Notes: generated by a model from the letters alone, not told the origin. Numbered from the stretch's first letter, positions 1 to 8,977 are shown. The stretch: 64,000 nt of DNA from Caulobacteraceae bacterium (GCA_030446805.1 JAUJMO010000001.1:1563768-1627767), one strand, 5' to 3'. Program-made: numbers and translations.

Positions 1-31
1 GCTTGCGAGCGGGCCATGCCTGCTCGCAAGC
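1..31. repeat. 10-bp perfect inverted repeat (hairpin)
   Basis: GCTTGCGAGC at 1-10 is matched by GCTCGCAAGC at 22-31 around an 11-base spacer. It has no T-tract, so it is not a classic intrinsic terminator, but it could be the terminator stem of a gene left of the window or a dispersed palindrome. Confidence 0.5.
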
Positions 32-352
32 GCCGGCGACCCACCCCGCCTGGGCCGAGGCGCGGCGACCACGGCTCTTGGGGCGAAGCTCGTTGGCCGC
101 GTTTCTCCAACTGGAAACCGCCGCCGCGCGGCAGCCGCCCCGCCCTTGGCCTGTGTCAGGCCGTCAAAGCGCCTTCCGCCGCCGCCGAGCATACCTAGCT
201 CCGCCCCAGGGCGGGGTCCGACCGCCAGAGTTGAACCTGCCCCGGGGCAGGGGCCCGCCGTCCGCCCGACGTGGAACGGGATGGTGAGGCGGCGGTTCAT
301 GACAGGAGCCACGGTACCCCGCCGCGCTGGAGAGCGACTCGGAGATGTGCGG
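1..352. other. Non-coding left edge of window
   Basis: No convincing gene is seen here. The open frames crossing this stretch have Arg/Pro/Ala-rich, low-complexity translations typical of spurious frames in GC-rich DNA. It holds an inverted repeat at its extreme left end (listed separately) and the leader of the DoxX-like gene. A gene ending just left of the window cannot be excluded. Confidence 0.6.
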
Positions 353-790
353 ATGACGGATGCTTTGGAAAGACGACTGCCGGTGGCCTTGTTGGGCCTG
401 CGGCTTTCGCTGGCGCTCGTGTTTGCGGCCTGGGCGGCGGACAAGTTCGTGAACCCCGACCACGGCGCGGCCGTGTTTCAGGGCTTCTACGGCTTGAACG
501 ACGTACCTCCGACGCTCGTCTATGCGGCCGGGGCGGTGCAGGCGGTGCTGGTGACCGCCTTTGCTTTGGGGATCGCTAAAACCTGGACCTATGGCGCGGT
601 GGCGCTCATGCACGCCGTGACCACGGCGGTGTCGTGGAAGGCCTATCTCGGCCTCGACGACATCCTGTTCTTCGCCGCCTGGCCGATGTTAGGGGGCTTG
701 GTCGCGCTCTGGCTCTTGCGCGACGAGGATCGGCTGCTGAGCTTGGGTGGCCGGCGCGGCCGGACGGGTCTCGGCGGCGGCGGACGCTGA
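353..790 (+). CDS. DoxX-like integral membrane protein
   Basis: This encodes a 145-residue hydrophobic protein with about four predicted membrane helices. Its opening (LLGLRLSLALVFAAWAADKF) resembles the first helix of DoxX/DoxD-like proteins, where an N-terminal helix is followed by a polar KF/K turn. The length suits the family (about 130-160 aa). I chose the ATG at 353 because GGAG lies about 8 bases upstream and residues before it look non-coding; an in-frame ATG at 299 would add 18 residues. The C-terminus is a Gly/Arg-rich tail. The specific role is unknown; DoxX relatives are linked to redox or thiosulfate metabolism, which cannot be shown here. The next gene, a flavin monooxygenase, follows after 27 bases on the same strand and may be co-transcribed. 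Confidence 0.7.
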   Translation: MTDALERRLPVALLGLRLSLALVFAAWAADKFVNPDHGAAVFQGFYGLNDVPPTLVYAAGAVQAVLVTAFALGIAKTWTYGAVALMHAVTTAVSWKAYLGLDDILFFAAWPMLGGLVALWLLRDEDRLLSLGGRRGRTGLGGGGR

Positions 791-817
791 TCAGAGGATG
801 ACGAGAGGGTTCCTGGC

Positions 818-1873
818 ATGAGGTATGGTTATTGGGCTCCGGTTTTTGGGGGCTGGCTGCGCAATGTTCCCGACGAGGGGATGGAGGCCAGCTGGTCGTA
901 CATGTCGCGTCTGGTTCGCCGTTCGGAGGAGATCGGTTATGACCTGACGCTGATCGCCGAACTGACCATGAACGACACCAAGGGGCGCGATGCGCCGGCC
1001 CTGGACGCCTGGTCCACGGCTGCGGGGCTGGCGGCGGTGACCCGCTCGATCGAGTTGATGGTGGCGGTGCGGCCCAACTTCCACCAGCCGGCGCTGTTCG
1101 CCAAGCAGGCGGCCAACATCGACCAGATGTCGGGCGGTCGGCTGGCGCTGAACGTGGTCTCCTCCTGGTGGGCGGACGAGGCCACCAGCTACGGCCTGCA
1201 GTTCGACAAGCACGACGACCGTTACGCCCGCACCTCCGAATGGCTGAAGGTGGTGGACGGCCTGTGGCGCGAGCCGCGCTTCAGCTTCGAGGGCCGCTAC
1301 TACCGCACCGAAAACGCCATCCTGGAGCCCAAGCCGGCCAGCAAGCCTCGTCCGGTCATCTATGCGGGCGGGGAGTCCGAAGCGGCCAAGACCCTGATCT
1401 CCACCCAGTGCGACGCCTATGTCATGCACGGCGACAGCCCGGAGGTGATCGGCGAGAAGATCGCCGACATGCGCGAGCGGCGCGAGCGCGCGGGCGGGCC
1501 GCCCATGCAGTTCGGCATGGCCGCCTACGCCATTGTCCGCGACAGCGAGGCGGAGGCCCGGCGCGAGGTGGAGCGGATCACCGACATGGGCGGCAAGCCG
1601 CCGCCCGGCTTCGACAACTTCGAGCAATGGCTGTCGGGCACCGAACTGGAGCGCGAGATGAAGATCCAGGAGTATTCGGTCACCAACCGCGGCCTGCGCC
1701 CGCGCCTGATCGGCACGCCCGAGCAGATCCGCGAAAAGGTGGAAGCCTACCAGGCCGCCGGCCTCGACCTGCTGCTGTTGCAGTTCAGCCCGCAGTACGA
1801 GGAGATGGAGCGGTTCTCGGCCCAGGTGATCCGACCCGAGACCCGGGCCCGGCCCCAGAACGCAGCGGCGTGA
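818..1873 (+). CDS. LLM-class flavin-dependent monooxygenase (SsuD/SfnG-like)
   Basis: This 351-residue protein is a luciferase-like (TIM-barrel) monooxygenase that uses reduced FMN supplied by a separate reductase. Visible family features are the N-terminal YWAPVFGGW strand, NIDQMSGGRLALNVVSSWW, the HDDRYARTSEWLKVVDGLW stretch and VIYAGGESEAA, all laid out as in alkanesulfonate (SsuD) and dimethylsulfone (SfnG) monooxygenases; the length also fits. Known relatives cleave C-S bonds of sulfonates or sulfones during sulfur scavenging. No sulfonate transporter, flavin reductase or sulfur regulator is nearby, so the substrate is not settled and other organic substrates are possible. It follows the DoxX-like gene closely. 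The codon use and GC are like the neighbours. Confidence 0.85.
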   Translation: MRYGYWAPVFGGWLRNVPDEGMEASWSYMSRLVRRSEEIGYDLTLIAELTMNDTKGRDAPALDAWSTAAGLAAVTRSIELMVAVRPNFHQPALFAKQAANIDQMSGGRLALNVVSSWWADEATSYGLQFDKHDDRYARTSEWLKVVDGLWREPRFSFEGRYYRTENAILEPKPASKPRPVIYAGGESEAAKTLISTQCDAYVMHGDSPEVIGEKIADMRERRERAGGPPMQFGMAAYAIVRDSEAEARREVERITDMGGKPPPGFDNFEQWLSGTELEREMKIQEYSVTNRGLRPRLIGTPEQIREKVEAYQAAGLDLLLLQFSPQYEEMERFSAQVIRPETRARPQNAAA

Positions 1874-2068
1874 TGCCCGGACTTCTTGTTTCCCATCCGT
1901 CCGGCGCTGCCCCCGGGCTGCCCTCGCGGTTCCGCTCGCCCGCCGGCGCCCCTGCGGACGGCTCCGGAGGTTGAGTAGGTCTGCACGAAGCAGGACGGCC
2001 TCGGAGGTCCGTTTCCGCCGAGGTGAGGCGGCGCGCTCGGCTTGCTCGCCGAGCCGCTAGGCTAGCCC

Positions 2069-2674
2069 GTGCGGAAATGGGCTCTGACAGCGCTGCTGAT
2101 CGGCATGGGGGGCGCAGCTTGGTATCTCGGGTTCGGGGCCGAGCAGTCTAGGCCGTTCGTCGAGAAGACTCGTTCGGCGCTTGGCGGTGCAGGCACGCTG
2201 AACCTCGAGAAAGCTGCCGATTATTGGCTGTCGGAGAGCGGCGAGCAGCGCGCCGAGAACAATGTCCAGGCGAGCGGCACGGCGCTCGCCCTCGCGATTA
2301 GGCTCGGCCGCCTGGAGGCGTTGCGAGCTGGGACGAAGCCGGTGCCGGACAGGCTCAAGCGGCGGTTTCGCAAACATTATGACGAGGCGGTGCTGGACGA
2401 TGCCTTGTGGACCGTCGCTGAGCCCGGAACCCGTCTGGGACGGATCCTTGCCCGTTGGCCGGTCAAGGAGGGCGCGGTCACTCTGGGCAACGTGATCGTT
2501 TTCAAAACCGAAAACGCATCCAGGAACCGCAGCCTGTTCGCGCACGAACTGGCCCATGTAGAGCAGTATCGAGAGCTTGGGATCGGCGAGTTCGCGAGCC
2601 GCTATGCCGCAGATCCTGAGCCGATCGAAGCCGCGGCGAGAAAGAAGTCCCGGCGGGTGATGCGGGGCCTGTGA
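2069..2674 (+). CDS. Small membrane-anchored protein with HELAH metallopeptidase-like motif
   Basis: This 201-residue protein starts at a GTG (MRKWALTALLIG...) and opens with a hydrophobic segment (residues 5-22), probably a signal anchor. Near the C-terminus is LFAHELAHVEQYRELG, an HExxH-type zinc motif followed by EQY and a downstream Glu-containing PEPIEAAA segment. This arrangement is that of DUF4157-like, predicted metallopeptidase-like proteins; GNVIVFKTENA just before the motif also fits. No Shine-Dalgarno is obvious before the GTG, so the start is uncertain, but upstream in-frame sequence looks non-coding. The function is unknown; in some DUF4157 proteins the peptidase is linked to toxins, but nothing of that kind surrounds this gene. 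Confidence 0.7.
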   Translation: MRKWALTALLIGMGGAAWYLGFGAEQSRPFVEKTRSALGGAGTLNLEKAADYWLSESGEQRAENNVQASGTALALAIRLGRLEALRAGTKPVPDRLKRRFRKHYDEAVLDDALWTVAEPGTRLGRILARWPVKEGAVTLGNVIVFKTENASRNRSLFAHELAHVEQYRELGIGEFASRYAADPEPIEAAARKKSRRVMRGL

Positions 2675-2881
2675 GGCTTCAGTCTCCTTCGCCCACGCAA
2701 CGGCTCATCACGGCTCCGGATGGAGGCCACGGCGCAGGGTTCTGCAGGAGCCCGGACCCAGCCAAAATGGCGCAAGACCCAGCAGGAACCGGCAACCTGG
2801 GTCGCTGCTGAACGTTGGCGTTGCTCGTGGACGTGCCACGAGATCAGAGGCGGGGTGAACCCGCGCACAGGGAGACGCAAG

Positions 2882-3181
2882 ATGGGACGGATCAGGATGG
2901 TCGCCGCCGGCATGATGATGACGGCGCTCGCAGGGACGGCGGGGTGCGCCGGCATGCAGGACAAGATGGGCGCGTCCGGAGAGATGGGCGCGGCCGGCGC
3001 CATGGAGTCCTCGGGAAGCATGGGCATGTCCGGAGGCATGCAGATGTCGGAGGCCGACAAGAAGATGATGGCCTCCTGTATGGCCATGCCCCGCGATCAG
3101 ATGATGAAGAACGCTCGATGCCAGGAAATGGGGAAGATGCACCCCGAGATGATGAACAAGGGGACCAACAATCCGATGTGA
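2882..3181 (+). CDS. Methionine-rich putative lipoprotein
   Basis: This 99-residue protein begins at an ATG preceded by GGGAGA, and opens with MGRIRMVAAGMMMTALAG followed by Cys22, a plausible but imperfect lipobox (TAGC). After the cysteine comes a Gly/Ser/Ala/Met-rich stretch with Met every three to six residues, then an alpha-helical segment with two further cysteines (ASCMAMPRDQMMKNARCQEM) and MHPEMM. About a quarter of all residues are Met. Methionine-rich exported proteins often bind Cu(I) or Ag(I), but the sequence gives no direct proof. No copper oxidase or efflux gene is adjacent. It could instead be a general periplasmic stress lipoprotein. An upstream in-frame start would add 54 residues without lipoprotein logic, so I rejected it. 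Confidence 0.6.
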   Translation: MGRIRMVAAGMMMTALAGTAGCAGMQDKMGASGEMGAAGAMESSGSMGMSGGMQMSEADKKMMASCMAMPRDQMMKNARCQEMGKMHPEMMNKGTNNPM

Positions 3182-3220
3182 TGAACACGGAGGTCCCGGG
3201 TCGAGTGGTTCCGCCTTCCA

Positions 3221-3236
3221 GCCCGGTCAACCGGGC
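3221..3236. terminator. Possible stem-loop after lipoprotein gene
   Basis: GCCCGGT-CA-ACCGGGC forms a 7-bp GC-rich stem 39 bases after the lipoprotein stop codon. No T-run follows, so a factor-independent role is uncertain. Confidence 0.35.
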
Positions 3237-3271
3237 GGGCGGGGCGAGCGCGTGACCAAACGCTTCGTTTG

Positions 3272-3850
3272 ATGATGGAACCCATGTTCGAACTGCCCCA
3301 TCGCACAGCCCTGATCGTGGTCGACGTCCAGCAGGGCTTCGACGACCCCTATTGGGGTGCGCGCAACAATCCGGGCGCAGAGGCCAACGTGGCTCGGCTC
3401 ATCGAGGCGTGGCGGGAGGCCCGTCGGCCCGTGTTCCATGTGATGCACGACTCCGTGTCGCCAGCCAGTCCGCTACGTCCGGGAACACCCGGCAACGCGC
3501 CTAAGCCCGAAGCCCTGCCGCGCGAAGGCGAGCCGGTGCACCGCAAGAGCGTCAACAGCGCCTTTATCGGCACCACCCTGGAGGCGGACCTGCGACGCGC
3601 CGGGCTGGACACGCTCGTGGTGGTCGGGCTGACCACCAACCACTGCGTGTCGACCACGGTCCGCATGGCCGGCAATCTCGGGTTCGAGACCTATCTGGTG
3701 TCCGACGCCACCGCCACCTTCGACCGGCCTGGCGTGGACGGGCGGAACCGGCCTGCGGCCGAGGTCCACGCGGCGGCCCTGAGCGATCTGCAGGGAGAGT
3801 TCGCGACCGTGGTCGACACCGCCTCGGTGCTGACAGCGGCGGTCGCCTGA
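3272..3850 (+). CDS. Isochorismatase-family cysteine hydrolase
   Basis: This 192-residue alpha/beta hydrolase belongs to the isochorismatase/nicotinamidase superfamily. The Asp-Lys-Cys triad is visible: Asp19 in [10 protein letters not shown], Lys92 in HRKSVNSAF and Cys125 in [10 protein letters not shown] cis-peptide-type GLTTNHCV motif and the ATATFDRPG segment after it are typical. The exact start is unclear; a TTG at 3269 and ATGs at 3272, 3275 and 3284 are all in frame, with no strong ribosome site. The stop overlaps the start of the following nitrilase gene by one base (TGATG), so the two are almost certainly translationally coupled and probably act in one pathway that hydrolyses C-N or amide bonds. 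The substrate cannot be read from sequence. Confidence 0.85.
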   Translation: MMEPMFELPHRTALIVVDVQQGFDDPYWGARNNPGAEANVARLIEAWREARRPVFHVMHDSVSPASPLRPGTPGNAPKPEALPREGEPVHRKSVNSAFIGTTLEADLRRAGLDTLVVVGLTTNHCVSTTVRMAGNLGFETYLVSDATATFDRPGVDGRNRPAAEVHAAALSDLQGEFATVVDTASVLTAAVA

Positions 3851-4809
3851 TGGTGGCGGTCACGAAACCCGTGCGCGTGGCCGTGGTCCAGGCGGGCTCG
3901 ATCCTGTTCGACACACCCGCAACCCTGGCGAAGCTGGGCCGCCTGGTGAGGGAAGCCGCCCAGCAAGGCGCGCGCCTGGCGGTCTTCCCTGAAGCCTTTG
4001 TCGGCGGCTACCCCAAGGGCCTGGACTTCGGAGCCCGGGTGGGATCGCGGTCGCCGGAAGGCCGCGACTGGTTCCGCCGCTACTTCGAGAGCGCCATCGA
4101 GGTTCCAGGGCCGGAGACGGCCGACATGGGCAGGGCGGCGCAAGAGGCGGGCCTGCATCTGGTGGTGGGCGTCATCGAGCGGGACGGCGGCACCCTGTAT
4201 TGCACGGTGCTCTTCTTCGGCGAGGACGGGCGGTTGCTGGACAAGCACCGCAAGCTGATGCCGACCGGCATGGAGCGGCTGATCTGGGGCTTCGGCGACG
4301 GTTCCACCATTCCCGTTGTCGACACCCCGTTGGGCCGCACGGGCGCGGTGATCTGCTGGGAGAACTACATGCCGCTGTTGCGCACGGCTATGTACGCCCA
4401 AGGGGTCGAGCTCTATTGCGCGCCCACTGTCGACGACCGCGAGACCTGGGCGACCTCCATGCGCCACATCGCCCTGGAGGGACGGTGTTTCGTGCTTTCG
4501 GCGGTGCAGTACATGACGCGCGCCGACGGACCGGCCGATTACGCGCCCATCCAGGGGAGCGCGCCCGAAACCGAGCTGATCCGCGGCGGCAGCCTGATCG
4601 TGGGGCCCTTGGGAGAGGTCTTGGCCGGCCCGGTCTACGGGGGCGAGCAGGTGCTGGTGGCCGACCTCGACTTGAGCGAGATCGCGCGGGCCAAGTTCGA
4701 CTTCGACGCGGTGGGCCATTACGCCCGGCCGGACATCTTCGAACTGCGGGTCGACCGGAAGCCACGCTCACCCGTCACGCTGTCCCCGACCTTGTCCCCG
4801 GACTCGTGA
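3850..4809 (+). CDS. Nitrilase / carbon-nitrogen hydrolase
   Basis: This 319-residue protein has the Glu-Lys-Cys triad of the nitrilase superfamily: Glu48 in [13 protein letters not shown], Lys135 in KHRKLMPTG and Cys169 in [12 protein letters not shown]. The CWENY form and VFPEAF(V/I)GGYP are characteristic of true nitrilases (branch 1), which convert nitriles to carboxylic acids and ammonia, rather than of amidases. The length suits the branch. It overlaps the upstream isochorismatase-like gene by one base. The C-terminus (about 25 residues, Ser/Pro-rich) is disordered. The partner gene suggests stepwise hydrolysis of a nitrile or amide compound, possibly detoxification or nitrogen scavenging. 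This is inference; the physiological substrate is unknown. Confidence 0.87.
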   Translation: MVAVTKPVRVAVVQAGSILFDTPATLAKLGRLVREAAQQGARLAVFPEAFVGGYPKGLDFGARVGSRSPEGRDWFRRYFESAIEVPGPETADMGRAAQEAGLHLVVGVIERDGGTLYCTVLFFGEDGRLLDKHRKLMPTGMERLIWGFGDGSTIPVVDTPLGRTGAVICWENYMPLLRTAMYAQGVELYCAPTVDDRETWATSMRHIALEGRCFVLSAVQYMTRADGPADYAPIQGSAPETELIRGGSLIVGPLGEVLAGPVYGGEQVLVADLDLSEIARAKFDFDAVGHYARPDIFELRVDRKPRSPVTLSPTLSPDS

Positions 4810-4822
4810 CGCGCCTGCGATC

Positions 4823-5452
4823 TCAGCGGGTTCCGAACAGCCGGTCTCCGGCGTCGCCCAGGCCGGGTAGGATGTAGCCATGGTCGTTCAGCCGCCGATC
4901 GAGAGCCGCGGCCCAGATCGGCACCTCCCCGTGCGCTTGCCGCAACCGACGCACGCCCTCGGGCGCGGCGACCAAACAGACGAGTCGCAGATTGGAGGCG
5001 CCGCGCGCCTTCAGCCGATCCAGGGCGGCCACCGCCGTGTTGGCGGTGGCCAGCATGGGGTCGACCACGATGATGAGCCGCTCGGATAGATCCTCCGGCG
5101 CCTTGAAATAGTACTCCACGGCTTCGAGCGTCTCCGGGTCGCGGTACAGGCCGATGTGGGCCACCCGCGCGGACGGCACGAGGTCCAGCATGCCCTCGAG
5201 CAGGCCGACGCCGGCCCGGAGGATGGGCGCGAACACCAGCTTTTTCCCGGCGATCCGGGGCGCCTGGATGGTCTCCAGCGGAGTGTCGATCGTGACCGGC
5301 TCGAGGGGGAGATCGCGCGTGACCTCGTAGCACATCAGGGTCGATATCTCCCGCAGCAGCTGCCGGAAGGCCGCCGTGGAGGTCCGCTTGTCGCGCAGCA
5401 GCGTCAGCTTGTGCTGCACCAGCGGGTGGTCGAGGACGGTGAGGCCTTCCAT
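4823..5452 (-). CDS. upp: Uracil phosphoribosyltransferase
   Basis: This 209-residue enzyme joins uracil with PRPP to give UMP in pyrimidine salvage. Family signatures are the N-terminal [51 protein letters not shown] and the C-terminal [13 protein letters not shown]. The PRPP-binding loop reads [12 protein letters not shown] instead of the usual DPMLATGGSA, a change at the glycine pair that may alter PRPP affinity or allostery. I start at the ATG at 5452 ([10 protein letters not shown]), which matches the family; an upstream start would add 18 unconserved residues. It is divergent from the nucleoside hydrolase gene, starts 44 bases apart, and completes salvage of the uracil that enzyme releases. 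Confidence 0.93.
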   Translation of the reverse strand: MEGLTVLDHPLVQHKLTLLRDKRTSTAAFRQLLREISTLMCYEVTRDLPLEPVTIDTPLETIQAPRIAGKKLVFAPILRAGVGLLEGMLDLVPSARVAHIGLYRDPETLEAVEYYFKAPEDLSERLIIVVDPMLATANTAVAALDRLKARGASNLRLVCLVAAPEGVRRLRQAHGEVPIWAAALDRRLNDHGYILPGLGDAGDRLFGTR

Positions 5453-5496
5453 GTCTGTCCCTTGCGCGTCCGCGCCTGCATGGTCGACACAGGGGT
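5453..5496. promoter_or_regulatory. Short divergent intergenic region upp / nucleoside hydrolase
   Basis: Only 44 bases separate the start codons of upp (minus) and the nucleoside hydrolase gene (plus). Any promoters must overlap or lie within coding sequence, which suggests joint control of the salvage genes. No clear operator palindrome was recognised. Confidence 0.4.
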
Positions 5497-6435
5497 GTGA
5501 CGGCAATCCCCTTGATCGTGGACTGCGACCCCGGCGTGGACGACGCGGTCGCGCTGCTCCTTGCCTTTGCGGCCCCCGAGCAGCTTGAGCTCCTCGCCGT
5601 GACCACGGTAGGCGGCAATGTTCCGGCGCGCTTGACTGCGCGCAACGCGCGCATCATCCGCCAGATCGCCGCCCGCGAGGACGTGCCCGTCTACGCGGGC
5701 GCGGAGCAGCCGCTGGTTCGGGCCGCCGAGGCGGCCAGCCACTTCCATGGGGAGTCCGGCCTGGGATGGCTGGAGACCTTCGAGCCCGATACTCCGACCG
5801 CGGCGGGGCACGCCGCCCTGGCCATCGTCGAGACCGTCATGGCCAGTCCGGCCAGGACGGTGACGGTGGCCGCCATGGGACCCATGACCAACCTCGCTCT
5901 GGCGATCAAGTTGGAGCCGGCCGTCGTGGACCGCTTGGCGCAGGTGGTCGTGATGGGCGGCGCGCGGCGCGAAGGGGGGAACATCACCCCCTCCGCGGAG
6001 TACAACATCTTCGCCGACCCCCATTCAGCCCAGATCGTGTTCAGTTCCGGGCTCCGTATTGTGGTGCTGGGCTTGGACGCCACTCACCAGGTCCGCACCA
6101 CGCCGGACCGACTGGCGGCCATGGAGGCCCTGGACACGCCGGCGGCCAGAACCGCCGCGCAACTGCTGGAGTTCTCGCAGGAGGTCGAACGACGCCTGGT
6201 TGGGCCCGGGCCGCCGCCGCTGCACGACCCCTGCACCATCGCCTGGCTGCTCGCCCCTGAGCTGTTCACCGCCGTTCCAGTGGGTCTGAACGTGGAGACC
6301 AGCTCACCCCTGACGCTCGGCCACACGGCGGTGGAGTTCCGCCAAGACGACCTCGGGGCGCCGGCGATCCGGTGGGTCACCGAGGTGGACGCGGACGGGG
6401 TCTACGCGCTCTTGCTGCAGCATCTGACACGATGA
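5497..6435 (+). CDS. Inosine/uridine-preferring nucleoside hydrolase
   Basis: This 312-residue enzyme hydrolyses the N-glycosidic bond of ribonucleosides to base plus ribose. The N-terminal calcium-binding motif [17 protein letters not shown], the AVTTVGGNV strand, the [19 protein letters not shown] segment and the distal Asp in [10 protein letters not shown] are all hallmarks of the family. It starts at a GTG at 5497. The downstream ribokinase gene overlaps by four bases (ATGA) and uses the released ribose; the divergent upp uses released uracil. This context favours a pyrimidine (uridine/cytidine) preference such as RihA/RihB, though purine nucleosides cannot be excluded. The protein is cytoplasmic, with no signal peptide. 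Confidence 0.92.
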   Translation: MTAIPLIVDCDPGVDDAVALLLAFAAPEQLELLAVTTVGGNVPARLTARNARIIRQIAAREDVPVYAGAEQPLVRAAEAASHFHGESGLGWLETFEPDTPTAAGHAALAIVETVMASPARTVTVAAMGPMTNLALAIKLEPAVVDRLAQVVVMGGARREGGNITPSAEYNIFADPHSAQIVFSSGLRIVVLGLDATHQVRTTPDRLAAMEALDTPAARTAAQLLEFSQEVERRLVGPGPPPLHDPCTIAWLLAPELFTAVPVGLNVETSSPLTLGHTAVEFRQDDLGAPAIRWVTEVDADGVYALLLQHLTR

Positions 6436-7319
6436 AGGCGCCCTGGATCACCGTCGTCGGATCGGTCAATCTCGACCTGGTCGCGACCGGGCCGCGGTTG
6501 CCCGCTCCCGGCGAAACGGTCACGGGCGCGACTTTGGCCCGCCACCCCGGAGGTAAGGGCGCCAATCAGGCGCTCGCCGCCCGGCGCCTGGGCGCCAGCG
6601 TCCGCCTGGTCGCGCGGGTCGGCCATGACGCCATGGCTGACGAGGCCACCGCGCTGCTGCGGAGCGAAGGCGTGGATCTGAGCGCCTGTTTGGCCGACGC
6701 CCGACATCCGACGGGGGTGGCCCTGATCGCGGTTTCGAGTGATGGCGAGAACCAGATCGTCGTGGCTCCGGGGGCGAACGCCGCGCTCCGGCCGGACCAC
6801 CTGGACAGCCTGGTCAGCGACGCCCTGATCTGCCAGCTTGAAGTCCCCGTCGAAACGGTGGCGCGGGCGACCGAGCGCGCGAACGGCTTTGTCTGCCTGA
6901 ACCTCGCTCCGGCGCTCGACATCCCCGACGCGGTTCTGGCGCGCGCCGACCTCCTGGTGGCCAACGATGCGGAAGCCTCCGTCTACGGCGAGCGACTTCA
7001 CGCCGGACCGGCGCTTGTGGCCGTCACCCACGGGGCCCGCGGGGCCACCCTCTTCCAGGGCGGCCGCGCCCTGGCCCACGCCGCCCCGCCCGAGATTGCG
7101 GTCGTGGACACCACAGGCGCCGGCGACGCTTTCGTGGCCGCGCTGACGCTGGCCATGCTGGAGGGGCGCCGCCACGCGGAGGCCCTGGCCTTCGCCTGTG
7201 CGGCCGGCGCGCTCGCCGCGACCGGGGCCGGGGCTCAGCCGTCCCTGCCCCGCCGAGCCGAGGTGGAGGCGCTCCTGCTGTCCCAGCCGCCTGTTCCGAT
7301 CCAACGGCTATCCAGCTGA
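6432..7319 (+). CDS. rbsK: Ribokinase
   Basis: This 295-residue PfkB-family sugar kinase phosphorylates ribose to ribose 5-phosphate. Motifs are the opening VVGSVNLDLVATGPRLPAPG, the sugar-binding HPGGKGANQALAARRLGA, GVALIAVSSDGENQIVVAPGAN typical of ribokinases, and the catalytic anion-hole/base motif VDTTGAGDAFVAAL. The ATG at 6432 overlaps the stop of the nucleoside hydrolase gene (ATGA), so the two proteins are coupled and form a ribonucleoside-to-ribose-5-phosphate route. It ends 18 bases before the convergent amidohydrolase gene. No ribose transporter or repressor is adjacent, consistent with intracellular nucleoside recycling rather than ribose uptake. Confidence 0.9.
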   Translation: MKAPWITVVGSVNLDLVATGPRLPAPGETVTGATLARHPGGKGANQALAARRLGASVRLVARVGHDAMADEATALLRSEGVDLSACLADARHPTGVALIAVSSDGENQIVVAPGANAALRPDHLDSLVSDALICQLEVPVETVARATERANGFVCLNLAPALDIPDAVLARADLLVANDAEASVYGERLHAGPALVAVTHGARGATLFQGGRALAHAAPPEIAVVDTTGAGDAFVAALTLAMLEGRRHAEALAFACAAGALAATGAGAQPSLPRRAEVEALLLSQPPVPIQRLSS

Positions 7320-7337
7320 GCGCCTGATCGTCGGCGT

Positions 7338-8837
7338 TCAGTACTGGCCGTAGCGTCCCCGCACCGATTCGAGCAGCCGGCCGGGATCGTAGCCGACGCC
7401 GTCTTTGAAGACGATCTCCACATTGCCGATGTCGCCGATCGTCTTGGAGGGATCGCCCTTGACCACCAGGAGGTCGGCGTTCTTGCCCGGCGCGATCGAG
7501 CCTATGCGGTCGGCCAAGCCCAGATAGGTCGCGCCGTTCAGGGTGGCGATCTTGACGGCCTCCTCCGGCGTGAAGCCGGCCTCGACCAGAAGCTCCAGGT
7601 TGCGGTGGTTGCCGAAGCCCGGAACGACCCCGCCGTTGCCGGTGGGGTCCGGGCCGGCGATCAGCAGCCCACCCTGCCGCACGAATTCCCGCTCCAGCGC
7701 CATGGCGTTGCGAAAGTTGCTGGCCGCGGTGGCGAAGCGCTCCCGCGGCGGCGTGTTGCGAAGATTGCGGGCGTACAGATAGGCCTCGCGCGCCTGCGGG
7801 GTCAGCACGGCCATGGCCCGGGCGTTCAGCGGCGCGTGGCCAGGCACGCTCTGCTCGAACACCGGCAGGGTGGAGGTGATCGCCACCCGGCGCTCGATCA
7901 GCAGGCGGATCAGCGCCTGCGCCTCGGGGCTCTGGGGCGTCATGGCCTGCAGGGTGGGCGATCCGGTTCCGGCGGAGCAGACGTCCGGCCGCTTGCCCGG
8001 GTCCAGCTGGGTGTTGACGAAAAAGCCGTGCTCCAGATTGTCGATCCCGAGCTCGGCCGCCTCGGGGTAGGTCACCGAGCAGAGGTGGCCCGTGATCTTC
8101 AGCCCGCGCCTGTGGGCCTCCTCGATGGCGGCCCCCAGCTCGGCCCGGGTGATGTTCATATAGGCCTTGAAGGAGGTCACCCCCTGGTCGGCCCAATAGG
8201 CCACCATGCGCCGGGCGTCCTGCGGCCCTTGCAGCCGGTGCATCTGGATGAAGGGGCTGGTGGCGCCCTCCAGATAGGGGCCGGTCACGTCCATGTGCGG
8301 GCCGACGAGCTCGCCCGCATCGATCATGCGCTTCACGTTCAGGTCGGCGTAGGGCTCGACGCTGCCCGTGGTCCGGATGGTGGTGACGCCGGCCGCCAGA
8401 TACAGCCGGGGCGAGGAAAAGGTCATCTGCGGGACCAGCAGCGGCGGCTCGCTGTGTCCCTCGGCGTCCAGGTTGGGCCGCGCGATATAGTACATATGGT
8501 CATGCATGCCGACCAATCCCGGCAAGACGGTGCGCCCCGCTAAGTCGAGCACCACCGCGCCGGCCGGCGCCTTGAGACCCCCTGCCCCGACCGCGCGGAT
8601 GCGGCCGTTCTCCAGGATGATCGTCCGGCCGGCTTGCGCCGGCGCGCCCGTGCCGTCGATGACGCGAACGTTGCGCAACACCACCGTCCCGGCCTTCACC
8701 CGCACATAGGGCTGCACCGCAGGCCCCGGAACCGCCGGACGGGCCAGGATGGCGGGCGCGGGGGGCGGCGGCGCAGCCGCGCCAGGGGTGGCCAGCATCA
8801 AGGCCGCCGCGCATCCCAAGATCCAGCTCGTGCGCAC
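7338..8837 (-). CDS. Exported amidohydrolase-family protein
   Basis: This 499-residue protein has a signal peptide (hydrophobic residues 5-20, cleavage near GAAA) followed by a Pro-rich linker and an amidohydrolase barrel. Metal ligands visible include HDH in GLVGMHDHMYY, a candidate bridging Lys in SFKAYMN, His in ITGHLCSV and NLEHGFF, and Asp in IAGPDPTGN. The C-terminal small beta domain NGATYLGLADRIGSIAPGKNADLLVV is typical of imidazolonepropionase/prolidase-like amidohydrolases. Relatives act as Xaa-Pro dipeptidases or on cyclic amides in the periplasm; the substrate is unknown. It stands alone, convergent with the ribokinase gene. Upstream lies the remnant prophage. The start at 8837 gives a sensible signal peptide. 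Confidence 0.85.
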   Translation of the reverse strand: MRTSWILGCAAALMLATPGAAAPPPPAPAILARPAVPGPAVQPYVRVKAGTVVLRNVRVIDGTGAPAQAGRTIILENGRIRAVGAGGLKAPAGAVVLDLAGRTVLPGLVGMHDHMYYIARPNLDAEGHSEPPLLVPQMTFSSPRLYLAAGVTTIRTTGSVEPYADLNVKRMIDAGELVGPHMDVTGPYLEGATSPFIQMHRLQGPQDARRMVAYWADQGVTSFKAYMNITRAELGAAIEEAHRRGLKITGHLCSVTYPEAAELGIDNLEHGFFVNTQLDPGKRPDVCSAGTGSPTLQAMTPQSPEAQALIRLLIERRVAITSTLPVFEQSVPGHAPLNARAMAVLTPQAREAYLYARNLRNTPPRERFATAASNFRNAMALEREFVRQGGLLIAGPDPTGNGGVVPGFGNHRNLELLVEAGFTPEEAVKIATLNGATYLGLADRIGSIAPGKNADLLVVKGDPSKTIGDIGNVEIVFKDGVGYDPGRLLESVRGRYGQY

Positions 8838-8977
8838 GATCAGCTTCCCTTCCTCGACCGGCGGAGGTTAGCTCTGTCTTCAGGCGCAGTCACGGAAGCC
8901 GGAACTGCGCCTGGCAAGCGGCGTAGAGCCGGCGGCCACCGTGCCAGCCAAGCTTGGACGGCTCTAGGCTGAGTTCG

